A DNA stretch of 64,000 nucleotides from NCBI GenBank assembly GCA_003864495.1, contig ML133388.1, positions 2,457,809 through 2,521,808 on the forward strand, written 5' to 3'. Position 1 is the stretch's first letter, and each line of letters starts with the position of its first letter. This document shows, piece by piece, positions 55,701 through 64,000 of this stretch. A program made the translations under genes and the position numbers. The DNA is from Nemopilema nomurai. Lineage: Eukaryota > Cnidaria > Scyphozoa > Rhizostomeae > Rhizostomatidae. The notes under the pieces were generated by a model, which had not been told where the DNA came from, did not search any database, and was given only the letters and a program-made list of their open reading frames with translations.

Positions 55701-58700
55701 CAAGCTCTTTTTGCAACTAAACAGCGAGATTTTAAACGAAGAACTCAGTTGAAGCCGATCGCCCGTTGACTGTTCTGGAAATGTCCTTGACAAACAACTT
55801 GAACCTGAACTTTCTAATGGCAGCTAAAATCTGAATTTATCTAATTCCATGTTAAGTTGCTCAAAAATACTCCTTAGCCGGGCTTAAAATTAATAAAGGA
55901 CTTGAAAGCATTCAAGCCTTTCTTAAACACTTAAGCTAATCATTATTATTTAGACTTAGCCGCTAATAAAGCTTAAACTTTTGTTTTCAACAGAACAGAA
56001 GATTGAAAATTTCCAATATCAATGGCACAAATCGACTTTAGTTGAATATATATTTATTTTTAAACAATTCGACATTTTTAGAAGCAAAATTTTGACACCT
56101 TCATGATCATTTTGCAGTTGCTGAGTTACTAAACGGGATGGAAACTATAAAAAAGGGGCACTCTTTTGGGCCTAAATTGAAAGTGCGACAGAAGTTGTAT
56201 AAGCTCACTTCAAGGTCCAGTCACAAACGCCATAGGGCAACAAGGAGGACGAGCAAGAATGCGTCATTGAGCTCGACGTCACTTCATACAACGGGTAACC
56301 TAGGGGACAGAATAAACAACATTCACATGGTCTAAACACGACTGAACGCAACATTGAACACTAAGCTAGCCCACCTGAACATACCTGAACAAAGCAAACA
56401 TGAAAGATCAAAAGTGTACAATGATATCTGTTTCCTGACATGGGTCACGCAGACTGTTTAAAGGCATCAATAACTCGAGAATAAGAATTCTGCCACCTTG
56501 CTGGTACAAGCAATGCATTGAACTTTTAATCTCGCAACGAGGTAAGCAGGGGTGTACAGCTTTTTTTTGGGGGGGGGGGGGTGTTTAATGCCATGAGTTG
56601 GTAGATGTCTATTTTTTCTATTGATTTTTGCAATGTTTTGTGCAAGAGCCCCCCTTGTCAGTTCATGCACTACATCCCTGGAGATAAGGATCGTTGAATA
56701 GGCACGGGTGTTGCTTCTAAGATCTACACACACTGTCAATGAAAATCAAGCAGTTTAGATGGAACAAGGCACGGGGAAAGCAACATGAAAGGGTATACTT
56801 TCTTGAAGCGATTGTGGATCGATTAAAACAATGGTGGCTAGCTGAAATTATCTCAGTTTCGATATTGTGTAACGTTTTCATGTTCCGTGAACAACTTGCT
56901 TCCTTGATTCAAAATTTGCTTAAATCTCTAGGCTTAGCAATCAACAACAATTTGTGACTTTCTTCAATTCAACAGATCAGGGGTGTAACGCACTACGCCC
57001 ACGGAGTGGTCCAGTCAACAAATTTTGCATCCGTGAAACAACAACAACAACCATACATGAGTATAGAGAAATGGTGGATTATAAAAAAGGCAAAAATGTA
57101 ATCTTAAATAGAAATCTAGTTGCAGTCTTAAGAGCCAAATGAAAATTTACTACACTCAAGGACACAAAGATCGAAATATAATTGCATAAATACCAGAGCT
57201 TGTTGCGTTCATGCAGTTGACTTCTGAGAAATGCACGTCTCCACTCAGGAAGAACACCTTTGAAAAAACCAAGCACACATTACATCTATCTGTTCCTATC
57301 TGTTCCACTTAGTAAAAAATTAAAGGAGTGTTGAGATATCCTTTCCAAATGAAAAATACTGTTCTAAAAAATTAGGCAACAAGATAAAAAAACGAATGAA
57401 CTGCATAAAGCTAGCAGAATACTGAAATAAATATTATTTTTTAATAATTAAGTACAAATGCTGCATAGGATTTCATATCAACTCCCTTTTATAATGATAA
57501 TATGATTTAAATAAACACTCGATTAATTTCATACTGAAACGCCGTACCCTTCAGCCTGCGCTGTATGTGAAGTAAAACTCTAGAATGTTATGGAGCAAAG
57601 CAAAGAGCTAGAATAAATCGAGAGTAACAAAGACGGCGGGAACTTTATTCCCAAATACATAGCAGAACCTGAAAGGGTAAGCTGTATTGACGACAAATTG
57701 CATCAATTCGCTTATAAGTCGAAGAAACCAAGTGGCTTTGATAAGAAAGAGGCGAGAGTCTACAGAAATCTTACGTGGTCCCTCTTTTGCGTCAACCAGA
57801 CGAGTCTATCAAGACTTGATACACATCTTTGCCACTTTTCGATGAAGGGAATATCTGAAAGGATCTAAAAAGGCAGTCCAAAATGTTAAGTTGCGCAAAA
57901 ATATTACAAAAAAAGGTACCTTAAAATAAAAAACTATTTATTCGTTAAAGTTAATTAAAATAAAAAGCTAGTGAAACGTATCTTTCAAAATGGCAGATAA
58001 AATCTGGTGTTTCATAACTTTGGAAAATAACTAGTATATAACTTTTAAACGACATCAAAGCAAATTTTGGCTTGATTTCACTAGGACAAACAAGGGCAAA
58101 AGCAGCATGATAAGAGACATGAGAATGAGTCTATCTGAAAGGTAGGAAACTATAAGACTGCATTGAATAAATGATCTTTACTTGGCTAGCAAAATAATCA
58201 TATCTTCATTGTGGTCGCTAATAGAGGAGGGAGTACAAGAAACTGCTGCAGGATCCAGGACCACTGCTGCATTGCCAGAAGCTCATAACTTCCATTGGTT
58301 ATCAAGGTAAGGCAGCAATACCTGCATCCCACTGCCAATTATTGTCACTTGCGTCAGATCATTTGCCAACTGCTGCTCGAGCCATTGCCACTGCTCATCT
58401 CCAAGAAGGTCACAGGGATGGCTGGGCTCCGCATTGCTGCGAACATCCAACAGAATAATCTGCAAAGAATGCACCATGAGAAAGGAATCATGGAGCCTAC
58501 GTACAGACCCTTACGAAGAAATAGTTACGGATAGTTGCAAACAGTGATACACTGTAAATAAAGAGCAATTCTTTGAAATGATTAATTCAAACTTTCATGG
58601 TTTAGAATCTCACATATTTCATATGTCACATACGCTATCAAACAGCCCTTGATTTTAGGAAGGCCTAAGTCTAGGTTTGCTTACATTAGTTTCAAAGTAC

Positions 58701-61419
58701 CTACTTAAAAATTCAAATAAAGTGATTAAAGCATAAAAATGAGCTTTTCCAAAATAGAGAGCTCAAGAAAACATACAAGATAAGGGTTAGTTTTTTCATT
58801 CAAAACATCACAAAGTGATGACATATATCTTATTTACCTTGACTGATCTGCTTCCTTCACCGAATTTATAAGAAGCATATGTGCCTTGCCTCCTTCTTCT
58901 CAAACTGTCTAAAGGCTCATCCAGGAAGTCCAAGAACATGTCTTGTGCCCGATATTTATACTTGAAATACTGCAAAAGAAAATGCAATATGACTTGCATA
59001 CCAACAAAGAACTGGGGGTTGCAAATTGAAGTCCCAACCAGCTAGCTATCTTAGATTTAGTTAACAATCCATTCATTAGCACAAAACAAACAATCCTCAA
59101 GGCTTCAAATAAAAGACAGATAAAGATATTTTACTTACCTTTAGTTCTAGCAAAAAGTTGTAAAATTCAGATGTTCATAGTCTTGATTCAAAATACGAGG
59201 CAATACAAACTAATGGAGATAGGTTAGCCTAGTTTAAAACCAATTCTGGAAATAGCTAGTTCATGCAATAAGACATTATTCTAAATTTAGTGCACAAAAA
59301 ATGAAGTCTTTAAACAACACAATAAACCATACCTTATTACCAAAATCAGAGCCATAATCATGATCATCCCAAACTCCAATAACTGGTATTTTTGAAGCTA
59401 GAAGTTTCTAGAAAAAATAGGGCCTCTTCAATCTAATTCAGAAATAGAAGTAGCTTGAAGAAATTTACAGCTCTTGTTTTTACCAAACAGGTAAAAGATA
59501 TCAATAGATTCTAAAATCCTTTTTGGAGATCATTAAGGCACAAGGATGAAGGAAACAAAAGAGCTTTGAAGAAAGGTGAGAAATTGAACTGTGTGAAGCA
59601 TATTATATGGTGCTGTGGTTTATACGTAAATCTACATATTTAAACCTTACAATGAAAAAATACAGCAAAATGTCCCAAAAATCAATAAGGGCATTCAGAT
59701 AATTACCTGATATTCAGGATGCTGTTTTTGTAGCTTATATCTTTGCTGCATTTCTGCTAAACTTGCTACAATCCACACAAATGGCATCACTCTTGTGTCT
59801 GCATAAACAGCTGCAAATGCCGAACAAGGTTATGAGCACTTCTACTTGTTTTTGTGGGCATTTATTTTTTGGTGTCTGGTCAAAAGTGACAGATCTTTTC
59901 ACATTATATAAACAATTGTTTTGAATATGCAAATCTGCTAAATTGGAGCATCTGTGGATTATTCTTTTTGAAATAAGGGCCTTCTGCTTGATGATGATAA
60001 GTGAACCCAATAGCTTATGCATTTTAGCAGTTGATTTTGATAATTTAGTAATCAATTATTTTTTTCTAGGGATATCAAAATCTGACAGGAATGAAATCTT
60101 TTAAATTGTGACATAGATCAGGTGTATACAGCCAAACATGCACTGGTACATGGTGACTCTTATTCAAGGGGTTGAGATGAAGAGCTATGAACTGCTCGAT
60201 GACAAATATAAAACAAATAACAAGCACAAAAAATTAATGATACATTTGGAATCTTTAAAAGTCAGCTTACCATCTCCAAGCCATATCCACAAATCAGGCT
60301 TCTGATTCAGGATGTTTCTCCATAATGGTTGTGTATGAGTGTGTTTGCTGTAAATTAATTATAGTTTCTAAAATAATACATAAGTTATTGGTTAACTTGA
60401 TCCAACCATATTGGATTCATTTATATTCTGCAATCGGTTAAAATATTGCATACAATTATCATTATTACGGGCCTGTAGCAAGAACAATCTTAAGAACTGG
60501 TTGGGTCCATAGCACCCAGTTTTTTGCAGAGTGAGCCTGAAGCTAGTTTGCTTCAATTACCTTTTATACCAAACTTAACCTCCCAACTCTTGGAGTCTTG
60601 TAGGAGGCCCTTGATTCTATTAAAAGGCAGTGTATTAACAACTCATGTACTAGGGGCTGCAATTAGTGGCTGACTGGCTCAGAATTTTCAGCTGGCAAGG
60701 ACATACGAAGGCCTTAGTGAGTCAGGCTAGAAAAAAAAGTGTGTTCAAATGAATTTTTTACATTATCATCAATAAAATTTTTACCAGGATAATATATATA
60801 TAGCACCAGTAACCTGCTTATAACAAGTAAGGAAGAAAATTCTTGGCCAAATGGAACTTTTCACTATTAATCAGAGGTCAGTGGGTCAGTGGGCCAGTCC
60901 ACCACTGTCTGCAGTATATCATCAATATATTAAAAATATTGTGATATATTTAATGAATGCCTTTTAACGTTATGTTGCAATATTTTGATGAACCCAATAA
61001 TATAATATTTGATGAAACGAGTAAATTCATACAAAAAATTGGGTGAAATTTTAATCACACGCATTGAAAAGGAGCTTCTCATTAAACAAAGGACGGTTCA
61101 GCTGCCTGAAGCAAGTCACATGATCAGTCAAAAAATAAGAAATTGCAGAAAACGAATTATAGAACGAAGCTCGTTCCCAACTTCCGTAAATTTATTTAAT
61201 CTTCAAATACCTGCAGCTTCCAAAAGCAATAACTGATAAATTTTGACTACTTTGGAAGTCAGCTGTATCTCCTTGGCGAAAAATTGATTGTGATACGACT
61301 TCAGATGATTCTTTAGGGTTCTTGGAGGAAAGCGTTTCTCTGTCTCTAAATGTTTCTTGTCCGAGTACAAAGCCAAGTAAAAACGTGAAAAGCAATAAAA
61401 ACATACTTATACGGTTCAT
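52704..61419 (-). CDS. PhoD-like metallophosphatase with signal peptide and C-terminal membrane anchor
   Basis: Alkaline phosphatase D (PhoD-like) metallophosphoesterase, predicted to act outside the cell or in a secretory compartment. Coding exons (minus): 61211-61419, 60271-60347, 59707-59810, 59333-59407, 58838-58969, 58322-58459, 57775-57864, 57194-57257, 55366-55453, 54067-54154, 53700-53777, 53233-53348, 52704-52818; 457 aa. Residues 1-20 form a signal peptide ending LLGFVLG. Metal-site motifs are FGSC (66-69), WLGDAVYAD (92-100), GVWDDHDYG (141-149), ILLDVRS (201-207), LSGDVHFSE (279-287) and TSSGMTHT. The C-terminal fold segment INYGLIKIDW is typical of the family. A hydrophobic segment (about 402-426) after NWYWKR predicts a type I anchor, followed by a Lys-rich tail (KLRKKNKFKPD). 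All 12 splice phases close. The exact substrate is unknown; phosphodiesters or phosphomonoesters are possible. The start is the second in-frame candidate: an upstream GTG at 61449 was not used. Confidence 0.92.
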
Positions 61420-62852
61420 TTCTATCAAAATTTTACTAAAGTCCTTCACACACGGGTCTCAGAATCGTCATTTTGCTAAACTTCCAGATGATAAAAACAA
61501 AAAAATATTACGATCAAAGATCAATATTCGAGGCCCTCGTTTTGAAGATTAAGAGCCTCGGTTGCATTAACAAGAGACTCCATTCATTTTCAAGCACAAC
61601 CCAAGGAGATTGTACTCGAGTTTAAAACAAATTCGCCCACGTTCATACCATATAAAATGCTGATAATAGAATCTAATTTAAAGATTGGGCTTTTGAAAAA
61701 TTATTCTTGATAAACATGAGCGGGCAGAAACAATATGCTGTCTATCATGACAATTGTAGGCGTGTTGCCTTTTTTTAAACTTCTGTAATTTATTCGGAAG
61801 TAAATTGGAAGGCAAAAAATGGAATGAAAAGAGCAATTTCCATCAATTTATTTCTGTTATAAACTATTTCTGTTATACTATCAACATACTATAAAAAATG
61901 CTTGTTAAGAAGACTCAACATACAAAGCCTTACAAATACCTAGAAAAAATTTTGAAACATTATGGTGTATCGGTCGTTTTATCATTCGTAAACATTTTGG
62001 AATTTCTTTTTTCAATGAATCCAGGTACAATTTAGACATGTTTCCTTCGGTTACGAAACGAATAGGGTTACCAAAGCAATTTTAGGCACAAAACGTCGTT
62101 TGCACTAAGTAAGTATGAAAAGGAACAGTTCTTCTCAAAGAGAAGTTTCGAGAGCGTAATATCTCGTGTGTTTAAATAAGGCTTTTCAACGGAGGGAGTA
62201 GAAAAATGTGAAGGCCACCTAAGAAATTTTAATTGAGGGGAAAAATAACACGGAAGATTGTAAAAAAGGAGGGATGCAAAAAGAACGCTATAGCAGATTT
62301 TTTCCTCAACCACTGAAAATTATATCAGGGACATCAAGGGGAAAAGAAAATTAATAAAAGCGATATTTCATTGACCAGGAAACATGGCTCCATTGCCCTT
62401 AAGCACATTATTCTTCTAATATCAGAAAAATATAATCTGGTACATGTATGTTACTTTCAACAAGCTAAAAAACGGGTGAAGAAGGTCAATTAGTAGAAAT
62501 TTAACCATCAAATATTTACATTAATTTGTGTAGTATATATCTAAAACTAAATAAACTACCATTCAATTTAAAGGCTATTCGTGTAGTAATTAGTGGTAAG
62601 TATTTACAAAGTGAAAATATGTCGGGATTCAGTTCGTCAAAGTTAATAGATAACAGAAAATATGAAGTTAACCCATTTCTGATGAGTAACGTATTCCCTT
62701 GTGTAGATTCTTTCGACCTATACATTGGTGGCGGATGTGAGTCCAGTAAAAGCGGATAAAAAGGGAGGTAACTTTCACACAAAATACAAAGAGCAGCCCT
62801 ACTAAAAAACTTCATGATAAACGCTAAAAAAGATCAATTATAGAAAAGTGGG
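61420..62852. other. upstream region of the PhoD-like gene
   Basis: About 1.4 kb without a recognised exon or repeat; it should contain the PhoD-like gene promoter on the minus strand. Confidence 0.4.
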
Positions 62853-63690
62853 CTATGGCCCCCTAATCGCCAGAGGCCCTGTATAATTAAAGTTGCTGAA
62901 ACTCTTGTCATATTTACAATATTTTTGTTGATAAAATTCACCTTGCTAGCCGGTAATTTTCACAATTTTCACCATCAAATCCACATTTTGCTAAAATTAT
63001 GTAGATCTGTGTTTTGAAAGTTTCGCTTTTTGATAATACTATTTGTTTTTGAAGACTCGGGATGCTCATAAAAAGGTGACAAGTTAAACCAAATACAAAA
63101 TAGTAGGGTAGTTTCCCTCTCGTGTTTAACTTTAAAAAACAGTTCCTTATTACATAATGAACTCCTTGAAATCATCAATAGTTTCTTAAAAATGCCCCCA
63201 CAATCAAACAATGCAAGGTCTATACGATGCTTTAGGAGTCCGGCAGACTAAAAGTCGAATTTTTGTCGAGTTCAGAAGAGCCATTCTAAATCAACATTTC
63301 AACCTTAAGATTAAATGCAACTAACCAAAGCCAGCCTACAAAAGTATATTGAAATCCACGTACTTAAAATGAAGAATACGGTATATGTCAGAAGGCTTTA
63401 TCAGGAACCTTTTTAAACCCCAAATAATGTTATTAAATATGTTTATGGCATTACTGTTTCAAAGTATTATGTTCATCTAGTGAATTGCATTCCCAATTTT
63501 GCACAAAATTAATTGCAACTGTTTACTCGTTCACTGGACAAGTCACCACGGCATGCTCACCTGATCCATAATTATTTCTTGTTTTTCGTCGAAATATACT
63601 GCCATTTTTAAGGTTATTTCCGGAGGCAGGTTGGGGTGGATTCAGAACTTGAGACAAGAATGATGCGAAGTAAATAAAGCTGATCAGCAT
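62853..63690 (-). CDS. possible small membrane protein, partial model (unrecognised)
   Basis: An exon at 63561-63690 (minus) has a pyrimidine-rich acceptor ending TTTCAG and a GTGAGC donor. It encodes a hydrophobic N-terminal segment (MLISFIYFASFLSQV) followed by a Pro/Asn-rich and basic stretch with FRRKTRNNYGSG. A second exon candidate at 62853-62878 joins in phase and gives GPLAIRGP and a stop, so the piece could be a 51-aa single-pass protein. The ATG follows the acceptor directly, so either a 5' UTR intron precedes it or the exon is internal and the gene continues past the window end. I do not recognise the family. Confidence 0.33.
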
Positions 63691-64000
63691 CTGAAAGAAC
63701 ATTAAAAATAAACACTAAATGGTTTGATTAAAAAGAATGACAAATTGCATTTGAAAAGACAACGTGCACTAAAGGACAATTGTTTAAGATATTCGTCATT
63801 AAACTTCAAGCAGCAAAATTTCAAAGGACGTTTCCAAATCACATTTCTCTAATTTGCTGACTTAGAATAGAAGTTAGAATTGTGATAATTTATGTGAGAA
63901 ATTGAAGGTAATTTCTTAGTAAAAATTAAACAAGCAACAAAATTCAATGTACACACCGTAATGGCTCGAACAAGCAAATTATCATTTTATTATTTTTAAC

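Noticed and set aside
55498..55752. 84-codon plus-strand frame
   Set aside because: It lies beside the PhoD-like exon 55366-55453 within its upstream intron and has no recognisable domain.

Overview
The window is intron-rich metazoan DNA. It is AT-rich, its exons are short with GT-AG boundaries, its introns run from a few hundred bases to about 4 kb, and it carries several small non-autonomous transposons and a tRNA-headed SINE. The proteins are clear animal families (SHP-2 phosphatase, RNA polymerase II subunit Rpb4, an EF-hand protein, a PhoD-like phosphatase). An early-branching or marine invertebrate such as a cnidarian fits, but I cannot name the species from sequence alone. No bacterial operon, CRISPR array or virus is visible.

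Layout. 1-4.3 kb: intergenic, with one SINE copy. 4.3-25.1 kb (minus): SHP-2-like gene A, 17 coding exons, 612 aa predicted. 27.2-37.2 kb (minus): SHP-2-like gene B, 17 coding exons, 573 aa predicted, head-to-tail with gene A. 39.4-42.5 kb (plus): RPB4/POLR2D, 4 exons, 142 aa, divergent from gene B. 43-47 kb: no gene recognised. 47.1-51.0 kb (plus): calmodulin-like EF-hand gene, 5 coding exons, 152 aa, with the first intron directly after the ATG. 52.7-61.4 kb (minus): PhoD-like metallophosphatase, 13 coding exons, 457 aa, with a signal peptide and a C-terminal membrane anchor. 62.9-63.7 kb (minus): one or two exons of an unrecognised small membrane protein that may continue beyond the window. 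All exon models were assembled by hand from splice sites, reading phase and family similarity; the phases close without a gap in all five main genes.

The main point of interest is the tandem SHP-2 pair. Both copies keep the SH2-SH2-PTP layout, the 14-base first coding exon and nearly all intron positions, but they have diverged in complementary ways. Gene A has WPE instead of WPD, Asn instead of Ala in the P-loop, Gly at the position of human Asp61, and a long proline-rich tail with SH3-type motifs. Gene B keeps WPD and HCSAGIGR, has Asp at the position of human Glu76, has lost the TVxDFW motif, and ends in a short basic tail with a Grb2-type YENV motif. This looks like subfunctionalisation of one signalling phosphatase into a scaffold-like and a catalytic copy; that is inference.

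The mobile fraction consists of small elements that can be classed by their ends: a TA-flanked Tc1/mariner-type MITE 18 bases inside a POLR2D intron, an 8-bp-duplication MITE just after the POLR2D stop codon, a TTAA-flanked MITE in the EF-hand gene, an inverted-repeat element in gene B, two SINE copies, and a dispersed repeat shared by introns of both SHP-2 genes.
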